Below are positions 9,662 to 17,436 of a DNA stretch of 64,000 nucleotides, in pieces. Position 1 is the first letter of the stretch. Every line of letters begins with the position of its first letter. This stretch comes from Bacteroidales bacterium (lineage in GTDB: Bacteria > Bacteroidota > Bacteroidia > Bacteroidales > UBA932). The translations under genes and the position numbers were made by a program. The notes below the pieces were generated by a model. That model was not told where the DNA came from, searched no databases, and saw nothing but the letters and a program-made list of their open reading frames with translations. Location of the stretch: assembly GCA_017534745.1 (NCBI GenBank), contig JAFXVX010000003.1, forward strand, positions 103,420 to 167,419, read 5' to 3'.

Positions 9662-10588
9662 TTATTGTTGTTCAGGCGCTTCACTGCCGGAAGCGTCCTT
9701 TTGTTTGCGGAATTTCAATATATCGTACGAGAATATGACACCAACCCTCACCTGGTCGAACGGCCAGTCGTGAAGGCCCCTCTGGTAGAGCGCGAACGGG
9801 CGGAACATCCACTCCTTCGGGCCCTCGATCCGGGCCCTTAGAGTCATCGGGAAGTCGCCGTCCCTCTCCCAGCCCCAGTAGCCTCCGAACTGCGCTCCGA
9901 TGGAAATCCACCGGTGCTCATAGCGTGCCAGAGCTCCGAACATAATGGCGTCGTTCTGCCCGCCGTTTGTGACCTGCCAGCACAGGAATCCTGCGCTGAC
10001 GGCGAGCCTCACCGGGCCGAAGTTCTTGCCGATCGCTGCGTCGAAGAAGTAGCCGGGACTGTCGTAGGAGACACCGTTGGCGAAAGAGCCGTCCGAGGCC
10101 GTGCGGAGCGCGGCACGGATGGCTATCGCCGGGACATATTTCCTCTCCTTGAGGACGCAGAAATCGATGCTGAGGAATGCCGCGCCGGCATCGTGGCCCT
10201 TCCCCTTAAGGGACGGGTCCACCCTTCGCGCAGCCATGGCCTCGGGCCCCATATTCCACCACTCGCAGACGGGCATCCAGAATGTGAGATTGACGCGAGG
10301 GGTCCAGAGCGGGATGGATATCTTGGTGTGGATGGCGAAGAAATTGTCCCTGCCGGAGGCCAGGAAGCCGTTCGAGTAGTCGCCGGCAAGCTCCGCCTGC
10401 AGGGTCGGGGAGACCGTCCCGTCCAGCATCTCCGGCACCGGGAACGCGTTGGGCCCGAAGTACTTCGGCGCAATCAGCGTCTTCACCGACCGGTCCGGTT
10501 TCACCAGCGGCACCTCCGCGTGCGCTCCCTGCGAGAGCAGTAGCCCGGCCGCCAACAGCGCTCCGACAATATGTCTCATTCCTTTCAT
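9662..10588 (-). CDS. Predicted outer-membrane beta-barrel protein, function unknown
   Basis: The protein has a signal peptide (hydrophobic run VGALLAAGLLLSQGAHA) and then about 285 residues of alternating aromatic and polar segments, for example KISIPLWTPRVNLTFWMPV and RWISIGAQFGGYWGW, which read as amphipathic beta strands of a barrel. I do not recognise a named family. A TTG lies one codon upstream; ATG at 10588 is chosen, and ATG at 10579 (MRHIVG) is equally possible. A TATATTTG box ends only 7 nt before 10588, which would make that start nearly leaderless and slightly favours 10579. It heads a run with the M3 peptidase and rsmA genes. Confidence 0.75.
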   Translation of the reverse strand: MKGMRHIVGALLAAGLLLSQGAHAEVPLVKPDRSVKTLIAPKYFGPNAFPVPEMLDGTVSPTLQAELAGDYSNGFLASGRDNFFAIHTKISIPLWTPRVNLTFWMPVCEWWNMGPEAMAARRVDPSLKGKGHDAGAAFLSIDFCVLKERKYVPAIAIRAALRTASDGSFANGVSYDSPGYFFDAAIGKNFGPVRLAVSAGFLCWQVTNGGQNDAIMFGALARYEHRWISIGAQFGGYWGWERDGDFPMTLRARIEGPKEWMFRPFALYQRGLHDWPFDQVRVGVIFSYDILKFRKQKDASGSEAPEQQ

Positions 10589-10595
10589 CAACTGT

Positions 10596-10603
10596 CAAAT
10601 ATA
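10596..10603 (-). promoter_or_regulatory. -7 promoter box before the outer-membrane protein gene
   Basis: The minus strand reads TATATTTG, matching TAnnTTTG, between the rnhB stop and the outer-membrane protein start. Only 7 nt separate it from ATG 10588. Confidence 0.4.
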
Positions 10604-10613
10604 ACTATTTCCC

Positions 10614-11234
10614 TTAAAACAGCGTGGGCTCCAGCTGCTTCGGGTGGAAGGAGAGGCGATGCCAGGGGGTGAGGCCGTGGCGTCGGATTGCTTCGATGTG
10701 CTCCGCCGTTGGGTAGCCCATGTTGCGCTCCCAACCGTACTGCGGGTACTCGGCGGCGATTTTCTCCATGAACTCATCGCGCCAGGTCTTGGCGAGGATG
10801 GAGGCCGCGGCGATGCTCGCGTAAGTCGCGTCGCCGTGGACGACCATCCGGTAGTCTTTCGGCGTAAAAGTGTCGAACGGGCGGAAACGGTTGCCGTCGA
10901 TGAGGAGGAACTGCGGCTTCGGGGTGAGACGAAGGATCGCCCTCTGCATCCCAGTCACCGATGCCCATAATATATTAAGGGAGTCAATCTCCTGCGGGGA
11001 CACGGCCTCGACGGCCCAGGAGATGGCTTCGGCCTCGATGACGGGCCGGAGCAGGTCCCGCTCCCGGCGGGTCAGCTTCTTCGAGTCGTTGAGGAGAGGG
11101 TGGTGGAAATCCTTCGGGAGGATGACCGCCGCGGCATAGACGGGGCCGGCGAGGGGACCGCGCCCGGCTTCGTCGCAGCCGGCTTCTATAAGGCTTTCGT
11201 TGAGGTATGGGAGGAGGTGATTTTCCTTGCGCAT
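10614..11234 (-). CDS. rnhB: Ribonuclease HII
   Basis: RNase HII cuts RNA in RNA-DNA hybrids and removes single misincorporated ribonucleotides. The 206-residue sequence has the family hallmark [20 protein letters not shown], giving the first two acidic ligands Asp21-Glu22, then the block LLIDGNRF and later [20 protein letters not shown]. Length and motif order are standard. It starts 9 nt after the stop of the XRE regulator gene and probably shares its transcript. Confidence 0.97.
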   Translation of the reverse strand: MRKENHLLPYLNESLIEAGCDEAGRGPLAGPVYAAAVILPKDFHHPLLNDSKKLTRRERDLLRPVIEAEAISWAVEAVSPQEIDSLNILWASVTGMQRAILRLTPKPQFLLIDGNRFRPFDTFTPKDYRMVVHGDATYASIAAASILAKTWRDEFMEKIAAEYPQYGWERNMGYPTAEHIEAIRRHGLTPWHRLSFHPKQLEPTLF

Positions 11235-11243
11235 AGCGCAAAG

Positions 11244-11666
11244 TTAGTCATTTTCTTCCGGAATACGACGCCGCAGCATTGCAATGATATCTTCCTGATT
11301 CCGTATGGTTTCCTTCAGGCTCTCGACCAGGGCCATGAGGGCGGCTTTTTCACGCGAACCGGCCTCGAGTTTTTCCTCATATCCGGCGACGAGGGAGGCC
11401 TTTTTCAGACCGTAGTCGGCCCTCTCCTGTTCGAGGCGACCGGCGCTGTCCGGGTCAGGGATGTATCCGAGAAGGAGTTCGTCAAGAGATACACCGAGGA
11501 CTTCCGCAATTTTCCCGATACGCCGGCCGAGGATTTTGGTCGGGCCCTTTTCTATCTTGGAGTAGGCAGTCCTGGAGATGCCGAGGCTTTCGGCAACCGC
11601 TTTCTGTGTAAACCCAGACTTTTCACGTGCGCGGGTTATGTTTACCCGCATAGTTTTCTCATCCAT
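11244..11666 (-). CDS. XRE-family transcriptional regulator with C-terminal coiled coil
   Basis: This 140-residue protein has a Cro/C1-type helix-turn-helix at about residues 8-65 (REKSGFTQKAVAESLGIS, then SKIEKG and LGVSLDELLLGY). A charged helical tail follows (about 80-135, rich in Glu, Lys and Leu) that could form a coiled-coil dimer. Such a small regulator usually acts on its own promoter and a few neighbours. Two adjacent palindromes and further GTAAA/TTTAC half-sites upstream support autoregulation. Two starts are possible, ATG 11666 and ATG 11651 (MRVNITRARE); the second leaves room for a normal leader. No toxin or phage gene lies beside it; rnhB follows 9 nt later. Confidence 0.88.
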   Translation of the reverse strand: MDEKTMRVNITRAREKSGFTQKAVAESLGISRTAYSKIEKGPTKILGRRIGKIAEVLGVSLDELLLGYIPDPDSAGRLEQERADYGLKKASLVAGYEEKLEAGSREKAALMALVESLKETIRNQEDIIAMLRRRIPEEND

Positions 11667-11674
11667 ACTAAGGG

Positions 11675-11682
11675 CAAAATTA
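11675..11682 (-). promoter_or_regulatory. -7 promoter box of the XRE-rnhB run
   Basis: The minus strand reads TAATTTTG, which fits TAnnTTTG, 8 nt before ATG 11666 and 23 nt before ATG 11651. About 22 bp upstream the strand reads TTTAC rather than a clean TTTG. Confidence 0.45.
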
Positions 11683-11704
11683 GCCCGTAAACCCCGGATG
11701 GAGG

Positions 11705-11741
11705 GTAAATTTTTACTTTACAATGTAAAGAAAAAGTTTAC
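11705..11741. promoter_or_regulatory. Tandem operator-like palindromes upstream of the XRE regulator
   Basis: Two palindromes overlap by one base: GTAAATTTTTAC (11705-11716) and CTTTACAATGTAAAG (11716-11730). A GTTTAC half-site follows at 11736-11741 and a GTAAAC half-site lies nearer the gene at 11687-11692. The array covers the -33 region and upstream of the predicted promoter, where a dimeric repressor would act. The assignment to this regulator is inferred from position. Confidence 0.55.
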
Positions 11742-11859
11742 ACGAATATAAAAAACATTAAAAGTCATTAAAAAACAAAAAAATCAGACTACCCGCGGCC
11801 CCGATTCTTTGGATTTACGCCGCCTGCTTTTCATATTTGCCGAAGAAAACTTTGAAGCC

Positions 11860-12111
11860 ATGAAAGATATTTTCCACTTCTACGCGCTGTTCGAGAAACT
11901 TCTCGACGAAGAGTACCTGTTCGTCCATCCGTCGGTCGATTTCCGCAGCATCTGCAGGGCAATCAGGGCGCCGCGCCGCCGGCTGGATAAATATATATAC
12001 AGCGAGCTCGGCATGGGCGGCGACGAGGTGATCAGGACCTATCGCAGCTGGTGGGAGCGGGGACTTCAGTCCAAATACGGCAAATCTTTCCGATTTACCC
12101 CTGCGAGGTGA
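11860..12111 (+). CDS. Small basic protein, possible DNA-binding fragment of AraC-like type
   Basis: The reading frame encodes 83 residues from MKDIFHFYALFEKLLDEEY to FRFTPAR. The middle (SICRAIRAPRRRLDKYIYSELG) has the look of a helix-turn-helix in small Bacteroidales proteins related to AraC regulators, but I cannot confirm it by eye. An upstream in-frame ATG at 11809 exists; a CATATTTG box at 11832-11839, one mismatch from consensus, lies inside that longer version and 20 nt before 11860, so the shorter start is preferred. It lies between the divergent XRE gene and EF-G2 on the EF-G2 strand. Confidence 0.6.
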   Translation: MKDIFHFYALFEKLLDEEYLFVHPSVDFRSICRAIRAPRRRLDKYIYSELGMGGDEVIRTYRSWWERGLQSKYGKSFRFTPAR

Positions 12112-12132
12112 TGTTTTCTCCGCTCTTTTTAC

Positions 12133-12140
12133 TATCTTTG
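12133..12140 (+). promoter_or_regulatory. -7 promoter box of the EF-G2 gene
   Basis: TATCTTTG matches TAnnTTTG and lies 59 nt before the EF-G2 ATG, giving a leader of about 55 nt. It starts 22 nt after the stop of the small upstream gene. No clear -33 TTTG is seen. Confidence 0.45.
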
Positions 12141-12199
12141 CCCGATGTCCCCGGACCGGGGCGACCAGTACACTGAAACAAAGCAATAAACAATAACAA

Positions 12200-14338
12200 A
12201 TGAAAACCTATCAGACTAAAAACATCCGCAACGTGGTTCTCATCGGCGGCTCCCGCTCAGGCAAGACCACGCTGTCAGAAGCTATGCTCTTCGAAGGCAA
12301 GGTGATCGACCGCCGCGGCTCCGTCGAAGACAAAAACACCGTCTCCGACAACACCGAGTTCGAGCAGACCAACCAGAAATCCATCAACGCGACTCCGCTG
12401 TACGCCGAGTTCGGCGGCTGCAAGATCAACGTGATCGACGCCCCCGGTTCCGACGACTTCAGCGGCGGTGCGCTTTCCGCCTTCAAGGTGGTCGAGAGCG
12501 CCGTTATGGTTATGAACGGCACCGCCGGTGTCGAGGTCGGCACGACCATCTTCGCCCGTTACGCCGACAAGTACGGCATCCCGATGATCATCGCGGTCAA
12601 CCAGATGGACCACGAGAAGGCCAACTGGGATCTCGTCCGCACCGCTATCGGCGAAGAGTTCGGCAAGAAGGCAGTCATCTGCCAGTTCCCCGTGAACCCG
12701 GGCCCCGGCCTCGAAGGTTTTGTGGACGTCATCACAATGAAGTTCTACAACGCCAAGAACGAGGAGCTTGAAATCCCCGCCGCCTACGCCGACGAAGCAG
12801 AAGAGCTTCGTGCCGAGCTTATGGAGAAGGCCGCTGAAGGTTCCGACGAGCTCATGGAGAAGTTCTTCGACACGATGGAGCTTTCCACTGAGGAGATCCG
12901 CGAAGGTCTCCGCGCCGCCCTTGTGGCCGGCGAAGCCATCCCCGTCTTCTGCACCGCAGCAAAGAGCAATATCGGTGTCCGCCGCCTCATGGAGTTCATC
13001 GTCAACGTCGCTCCTTCACCGGAAGGCAAGGTCGAAAAGACCGTCGAGGGCGGCGAGCTCAAGTGCGACCCTGCAGGCCCGACCGCCATCTTCATCTTCA
13101 AGACCTCCGTCGAGCAGCACCTCGGTGACGTCTCCTACTTCAAGGTGATCAGCGGCACCCTCAACGAGGGCGCTGACCTCGTCAACCCCGAGACCGGCAA
13201 CGGTGAGCGTCTTTCCGCTATCTATTCCGTCGCTGGTGCCAAGAAGGAGAAGGTTGCTTCCATCGCCGCCGGCGACATCGGCTGCGTCATGAAGCTCAAG
13301 GCCGGAAAGACCGACGTGACCCTCGCCCAGCCCGGCGTGGACGCCGTCGCCCACATGGTCCTCCCCGATGCCAAGTACCGCTGCGCCGTCAAGGCCGTCG
13401 ATAAGAACGACGAGGCCAAGGTCGGTGACGCCCTCAACAAGATTGCCGCCCAGGATCCGACCATCGGTGTCGAGTATTCCAAGGAGCTCCGCCAGACCAT
13501 CCTTTCCGGCATGGGTGAGCAGCACATCAACTACGTCAAGTGGAGAGTCAACAACGAGTTCAAGCTCAACGTCGAGATCTTCGCCCCGAAGGTTCCGTAC
13601 CGCGAGACCATCACCAAGGTTGCAACCGCGACCTACCGCCACAAGAAGCAGTCCGGCGGCGCCGGCCAGTTCGGTGAAGTCTCCATGCTCATCTGCCCTT
13701 ACATCGAGGGTGAGCCCGCAGGCAACAAGTTTAAGATCGACGGCAAGGAGACTGAGCTCAAGATCAAGAATCAGCAGGTCTTCGACCTCGAGTGGGGCGG
13801 CAAGCTTGAGTACATCAACTGCGTCGTCGGTGGCGCCATCGACGAAGGCTTCATGCCCGCTATCCTCAAGGGTATCAACGACAAGATGGCCGAAGGCCCT
13901 CTGACCGGTTCCTACGCCCGCGACATCCGCGTCTATGTTTACGACGGCAAGATGCACCCGGTCGATTCCAAGGAAATCGCCTTTATCATCGCTGGCCGTA
14001 ACGCCTTCAAAGAGGCCTTCCGCAACGCCGGTCCGAAGATTCTCGAGCCCATCTACAACGTTGACATCATCACCCCGAACGAGTATGTCGGTCCCTGTAT
14101 GTCGGATCTCAACACCCGCCGCGGTATGATCATGAACCAGGACATGGACAAGGGCTTCACCGTCCTCCACGCCCGCGTTCCGCTCGCCGAGCTCTACCGC
14201 TACTCGACCATCCTGAGCTCGCTCACCGGTGGTGCCGCGACCTTCACGATGACCTTCGCCGAGTACGTCCAGGTTCCCGCCGACGTCCAGACGAAGCTCC
14301 TCGCCGAGTACGCCGCCCAGGAGCAGGAAGAGGACTAG
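12200..14338 (+). CDS. EF-G paralog (EF-G2 type) with altered GTPase site
   Basis: This 712-residue protein has the full five-domain layout of elongation factor G, which moves tRNAs and mRNA through the ribosome. The GTPase core is altered. The P-loop reads GGSRSGKT (16-23), the G3 motif is DAPGSDDF so Ser84 stands where EF-G has its catalytic His (DTPGHVDF), and G4 is NQMD (134-137) instead of NKMD. A Bacteroides EF-G2 lacking GTPase activity and needed for gut fitness under starvation has been described; this gene has the matching hallmark. Codon use is strongly biased to C-ending codons, suggesting high expression. A strong terminator follows. The ordinary EF-G gene is not in the window. 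Confidence 0.92.
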   Translation: MKTYQTKNIRNVVLIGGSRSGKTTLSEAMLFEGKVIDRRGSVEDKNTVSDNTEFEQTNQKSINATPLYAEFGGCKINVIDAPGSDDFSGGALSAFKVVESAVMVMNGTAGVEVGTTIFARYADKYGIPMIIAVNQMDHEKANWDLVRTAIGEEFGKKAVICQFPVNPGPGLEGFVDVITMKFYNAKNEELEIPAAYADEAEELRAELMEKAAEGSDELMEKFFDTMELSTEEIREGLRAALVAGEAIPVFCTAAKSNIGVRRLMEFIVNVAPSPEGKVEKTVEGGELKCDPAGPTAIFIFKTSVEQHLGDVSYFKVISGTLNEGADLVNPETGNGERLSAIYSVAGAKKEKVASIAAGDIGCVMKLKAGKTDVTLAQPGVDAVAHMVLPDAKYRCAVKAVDKNDEAKVGDALNKIAAQDPTIGVEYSKELRQTILSGMGEQHINYVKWRVNNEFKLNVEIFAPKVPYRETITKVATATYRHKKQSGGAGQFGEVSMLICPYIEGEPAGNKFKIDGKETELKIKNQQVFDLEWGGKLEYINCVVGGAIDEGFMPAILKGINDKMAEGPLTGSYARDIRVYVYDGKMHPVDSKEIAFIIAGRNAFKEAFRNAGPKILEPIYNVDIITPNEYVGPCMSDLNTRRGMIMNQDMDKGFTVLHARVPLAELYRYSTILSSLTGGAATFTMTFAEYVQVPADVQTKLLAEYAAQEQEED

Positions 14339-14360
14339 TTCCCCGGCTGTTTTTGGAATG

Positions 14361-14394
14361 AAGGCCCGGACCGCAAAAAGTCCGGGCCTTTTTT
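14361..14394 (+). terminator. Rho-independent terminator after the EF-G2 gene
   Basis: An 11-bp perfect stem, AAGGCCCGGAC (14361-14371) with GTCCGGGCCTT (14380-14390), encloses an 8-nt loop and ends in a run of six T (14389-14394). It lies 23 nt after the EF-G2 stop codon. Confidence 0.93.
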
Positions 14395-14435
14395 GCATTT
14401 ATACGAAAATGTTATACTTTTGTAAAAAAGATAAC
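14392..14435 (+). promoter_or_regulatory. Promoter and palindromic operator of the toxin-antitoxin pair
   Basis: A -33 TTTG (14392-14395) is followed after 19 bp by TACTTTTG (14415-14422), a textbook Bacteroidetes promoter 19 nt before the antitoxin ATG. The -33 element is formed by the T-tract of the preceding terminator. An imperfect palindrome with outer arms GTTAT (14411-14415) and ATAAC (14431-14435) and inner arms CTTTT/AAAAG covers the -7 box, as expected for autorepression by an antitoxin. Confidence 0.65.
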
Positions 14436-14441
14436 ACTTTT

Positions 14442-14714
14442 ATGAGGACATCAATAGAACCCCGCGTACAGACAGCCTTCCGGCTTCCGGAGTCGCTGAT
14501 CTGGCGTGTCAAAAGAGAGGCCTCCAAAGAGGGGATTTCCGTCAACAGGTTTGTAGAGCGCGCCATCGCCCAGGCGACTGAGCTCGACTGGCCGGTAATC
14601 CCGGAGGATTATGAACTGGAAGACAATTTGTCGGAGACTCAGTGCTGCCTTGGTATGCCCTCCAGGGAGGAAATCGAGGCGGATTCGCGAATGGCACATA
14701 TCCTTGGATTATGA
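14442..14714 (+). CDS. Antitoxin, ribbon-helix-helix type
   Basis: The 90-residue protein begins MRTSIEPRVQTAFRLPESL and continues with two helices (IWRVKREASKEGISVNRFVERAIAQAT), the pattern of a CopG/Arc ribbon-helix-helix DNA-binding domain. The acidic C-terminal part (about 50-90) would bind the toxin. Its TGA overlaps the ATG of the PIN gene in ATGA. The start at 14442 is set by the promoter at 14392-14422; a longer frame from 14358 would run through the terminator. It probably neutralises the toxin and represses the pair through the palindrome at its promoter. Confidence 0.85.
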   Translation: MRTSIEPRVQTAFRLPESLIWRVKREASKEGISVNRFVERAIAQATELDWPVIPEDYELEDNLSETQCCLGMPSREEIEADSRMAHILGL

Positions 14715-15145
14715 AAGCATTTATCGACACCAACGTCCTTCTCGACATCCTGATTCCCGGCAGGCAAAACTCCCTGGAATCTGCCGCTGTCTTCCGCATA
14801 GCCAGGACCTCATCCCTTGAGTTGTGTCTCAGCACTCAAAGCATTATCGATGCCGTGTATATCGTCTCGAGGAGCCCCGGGTTTGACAAAAAGAAGTTCC
14901 GCTCGGTCATATTGGACATCCTCAAATTCGTCAATGTCCACGGTATCTCGCACTTTTCCCTGCGCTCGGCGCTGGAGGAGGAGAACATAGGTGATATAGA
15001 GGATTGCGCCCAGGCCTTTTTTGCAGGAGAGTATTACTGCGACGTCATCATCTCCTCGGACAAGCGCTTCCCGCTTCCCCGCAAAATGGAGAAAATTCCC
15101 GTCATGACCTCCGGCGAGTTCATCTCTCGCCTGAAGAAGGCATAG
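14711..15145 (+). CDS. PIN-domain toxin (VapC-like ribonuclease)
   Basis: The 144-residue protein starts MKAFIDTNVLLDILI, the first acidic strand of the PIN domain with Asp6. The C-terminal acidic cluster is in GDIEDCAQAFFAGEYYCDVIISSD. PIN toxins cut specific RNAs and stop translation until the antitoxin binds. The 4-bp overlap with the ribbon-helix-helix gene is the usual arrangement of such modules. Its RNA target cannot be told from sequence. The pair lies between a strong terminator and the convergent C69 gene, a self-contained insertion-like cassette. Confidence 0.88.
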   Translation: MKAFIDTNVLLDILIPGRQNSLESAAVFRIARTSSLELCLSTQSIIDAVYIVSRSPGFDKKKFRSVILDILKFVNVHGISHFSLRSALEEENIGDIEDCAQAFFAGEYYCDVIISSDKRFPLPRKMEKIPVMTSGEFISRLKKA

Positions 15146-15166
15146 CCCTGTTGCTGAAGGCTGCCG

Positions 15167-16885
15167 TTACGGGACCTGGATCAGAGGGGCGTGGGGGTCG
15201 GAGGCGACGGAGCGCTTCCAGTGGTCGGTGTAGCCCGGCCAGCCGATTTTGGCAGGCATGCGGTCGGAGTGCTCGCTCGTGATGAAGGAGCCGTCGGGGT
15301 TCTGGTCCTTGACGTTGCCGTCGATGTATTTGACAAGGAGGAGCTCCTCGAGCTTCACCCACTCGCCGAACTGCTTCTGGGCGGTCTCCACCGTGTATTT
15401 GGTGAGGTAACGGCCGATTTTGCGGATGGCGCGGGAGTGGTTGCGGTAGCGGGAGAGCATCGCGACGGCGGTGCTGTCCGCCTGCCTCGTGGCGTGGAAA
15501 ATCTGCTCGTTCTCAAAGGCGTTGATGGCTTCAACGACGGTCGGGGCCATGATGTTGTAGGCTTTGTAGCAGGCGTTTGAGATACGGTTGTTGATCCAGA
15601 ACGAGGCTGTCGGGGAGTAGTGGAGGATGTCGCCATTGCCCTCGCGGAAGCACTCGGGAACCTCGTTCGAGGCGGTGTAGATCGGGGTGATGTACGAGGT
15701 CGCCGCATCGTCGGTGCCGAACCAGAAGATGCCGCCGATCTCTTCCGGCAGCCAGCCGCGGGCTTCGGCGACAAACCAGAAGCCGGTCTGCTGGGTCGCG
15801 ATGGCCCTTTCGTTGAGGTAGGTCTTGCCGTCGATCTCCCACTCCATGGGCCTCCAGCGGTAAGGGAGGGCGTTCCCGCCGGCGCCGATATCGGCGGTCA
15901 TATCCATCGGCGTACCCTCATAGTGGTCCCTCATCACGTCGGCAACCTGCTTGACCGTGACCTTTTCGGCGGGGAAGACGAAGAGAGGGAAGGGATTCGC
16001 CATATCGTAGCCCATAGCGTACTGGAGGTAATCGGAAGCGGGGCGGGTCACCATTTCGCCGTTCTCGTCGAGAAAGCGGAACTCCCCTCCGGTGAGGATG
16101 TTGAAGGCGCTCCAGGCCCTGGCGTCGCAGCCCCTCACCGTACCGAAGTCGGCCGGGCAGTAGGCGTCGCGGAAACTGAACTCCTCATCGGCGCCGCTGA
16201 ACCAGCCCTTGTCGCGGGCGAGCGAGATGACGTCTGGGGCGTAGAGGCAGTTCTCCGGGTCGTTCAGAGGGAAACGGCCGATGCGGGCCTGGTTGGCGTG
16301 GGCACAGATGGCCCCGTCCGGGAGCCTCATCGCGACATAGACGATGCCCTTGCCGGCGTCGCCGCGGCCGATGAGATCCATCACCCAGGCCTCCTCGCGG
16401 TCGGCGATGGAGAAGGTCTCTCCCTCTGAGCAGTAGCCGTAAGCGTCTGCGAGAGAGACGATTGTCTCAATCGCTTCGCGGGCGGTGCGGGCGCGCTGGA
16501 GGGTTATGTATATAAGTGAGCCGTAGTCTATGAGTCCGTCTTCCTGCATGAGCTCCTCACGGCCTCCGTAGGTCGTCTCGCCGATGATGAGCTGGTGCTC
16601 ATTCATGTTGCCGACGGTCTTCCAGGTCTGCGACGGCTGGGGAATCTCGGTCAGGTGGCGCCCGGTGTCCCATTCATCGACGGAAAGCATGGCGCCGGCC
16701 TTCCAGCGTGCGGCCTTATGGAAATACAGCTCGCCGAAGAGCATGTGCGAATCGGCTGCGTAGGATACGAGAACTGAACCGTTGGCGCTGGCGCCTTTGG
16801 AGATAATGACATTGGTACAGGCGTCCGAGGGGACTGCCGCGAGTGCCGCAGCGAGGCACGCTGCAATAAATATTAGCTTCTTCAT
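15167..16885 (-). CDS. C69-family dipeptidase, secreted
   Basis: This 572-residue Ntn-hydrolase dipeptidase (PepD type) has a signal peptide MKKLIFIAACLAAALAAV and a predicted cut just before Cys23 in DACTNVIISKGAS. Cys23 is the expected N-terminal nucleophile of the mature enzyme. Further family blocks are MNEHQLIIGETTYGGRE and TFSIADREEAWVMDLIGRG. It would split dipeptides in the periplasm, complementing the dipeptide-releasing S46 enzyme. The upstream in-frame start at 16930 would add 15 residues before the signal and is rejected. A TATCTTTG box lies just 4 nt before the ATG. Confidence 0.94.
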   Translation of the reverse strand: MKKLIFIAACLAAALAAVPSDACTNVIISKGASANGSVLVSYAADSHMLFGELYFHKAARWKAGAMLSVDEWDTGRHLTEIPQPSQTWKTVGNMNEHQLIIGETTYGGREELMQEDGLIDYGSLIYITLQRARTAREAIETIVSLADAYGYCSEGETFSIADREEAWVMDLIGRGDAGKGIVYVAMRLPDGAICAHANQARIGRFPLNDPENCLYAPDVISLARDKGWFSGADEEFSFRDAYCPADFGTVRGCDARAWSAFNILTGGEFRFLDENGEMVTRPASDYLQYAMGYDMANPFPLFVFPAEKVTVKQVADVMRDHYEGTPMDMTADIGAGGNALPYRWRPMEWEIDGKTYLNERAIATQQTGFWFVAEARGWLPEEIGGIFWFGTDDAATSYITPIYTASNEVPECFREGNGDILHYSPTASFWINNRISNACYKAYNIMAPTVVEAINAFENEQIFHATRQADSTAVAMLSRYRNHSRAIRKIGRYLTKYTVETAQKQFGEWVKLEELLLVKYIDGNVKDQNPDGSFITSEHSDRMPAKIGWPGYTDHWKRSVASDPHAPLIQVP

Positions 16886-16889
16886 ATTA

Positions 16890-16897
16890 CAAAGATA
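16890..16897 (-). promoter_or_regulatory. -7 promoter box of the C69 dipeptidase gene
   Basis: The minus strand reads TATCTTTG, matching TAnnTTTG, then TAAT and the start codon. If used, transcription would begin at or within a base or two of the ATG. Confidence 0.4.
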
Positions 16898-16910
16898 CCC
16901 AAAAAATTTG

Positions 16911-16918
16911 TACTTTTG
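16911..16918 (+). promoter_or_regulatory. -7 promoter box of the 16952 gene and pheS
   Basis: TACTTTTG fits TAnnTTTG and lies 33 nt before ATG 16952 in the divergent spacer. The -33 element is not clear. Confidence 0.45.
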
Positions 16919-16951
16919 CGAGATAGGCATTTGTGCCGGTCAGACAGCACT

Positions 16952-17425
16952 ATGAAAAGAATAATAGCAGCGGCCGTTTCACTCCTTGTCCTGATCCCTT
17001 CGCTGAGGGCTCAGGAGGATAAAGTCCCCACGACCCCGGAGGAGAAGGAGAAAAAACTGGTCGAGTACATAGAAAAGGAAGTGGAGAGGCTTTCCGCCTC
17101 CCTCGAAATGGAGTACTGGCAGGAGTTCTACGCCGATTCCACAATGAGCCACAACCTCCACGCTATGCAGGACGAGCTGGAGAATCTCCAGAAGGCCGCC
17201 GTGCAGAATCCGGACATGTACATCGCCGTCCACGACAAGTGGGACGAGAAGACCTACGAGGCCTTCCACGGCTTCCTCACCCCGGTGCAGTGGGACAAAT
17301 ACCTCAAGCAGGGCGCCCTCAGGGCCAAACTGGCCCGCGACAAGCGCGCCGGCATTGAGCCGGAGAAGCCCGCCAAGGGCAAGGCCAAGAAGGCCCCCAA
17401 ACAGAAAAAGTCAAAAAAGAAATAA
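16952..17425 (+). CDS. Secreted small helical protein with lysine-rich tail, unknown function
   Basis: I do not recognise a family. The 157-residue product has a signal peptide (MKRIIAAAVSLLVLIPSLRAQ). A charged helical middle follows, with EEKEKKLVEYIEKEVERL and a Trp/Tyr-rich stretch EMEYWQEFYADS. The C-terminus is very basic (KAKKAPKQKKSKKK). The mature part resembles small periplasmic chaperone-like helical proteins only in composition. It precedes pheS by 11 nt and probably shares its transcript; the pairing gives no direct clue to its job. Confidence 0.75.
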   Translation: MKRIIAAAVSLLVLIPSLRAQEDKVPTTPEEKEKKLVEYIEKEVERLSASLEMEYWQEFYADSTMSHNLHAMQDELENLQKAAVQNPDMYIAVHDKWDEKTYEAFHGFLTPVQWDKYLKQGALRAKLARDKRAGIEPEKPAKGKAKKAPKQKKSKKK

Positions 17426-17436
17426 TAGTTACGCGA

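Noticed and set aside
11244-11666. Prophage repressor or toxin-linked regulator
   Set aside because: No phage, integrase or toxin gene lies beside it; its direct neighbours are rnhB and a small gene.
13016-14398. 460-codon open frame opposite the EF-G2 gene
   Set aside because: It mirrors the codon pattern of EF-G2; the real gene on the other strand has all EF-G domains and its terminator.
14711-15145. Longer frame starting at 14642 for the PIN gene
   Set aside because: The extra N-terminus overlaps the antitoxin coding region in another frame; ATG 14711 matches the conserved PIN start and gives the usual 4-bp overlap.
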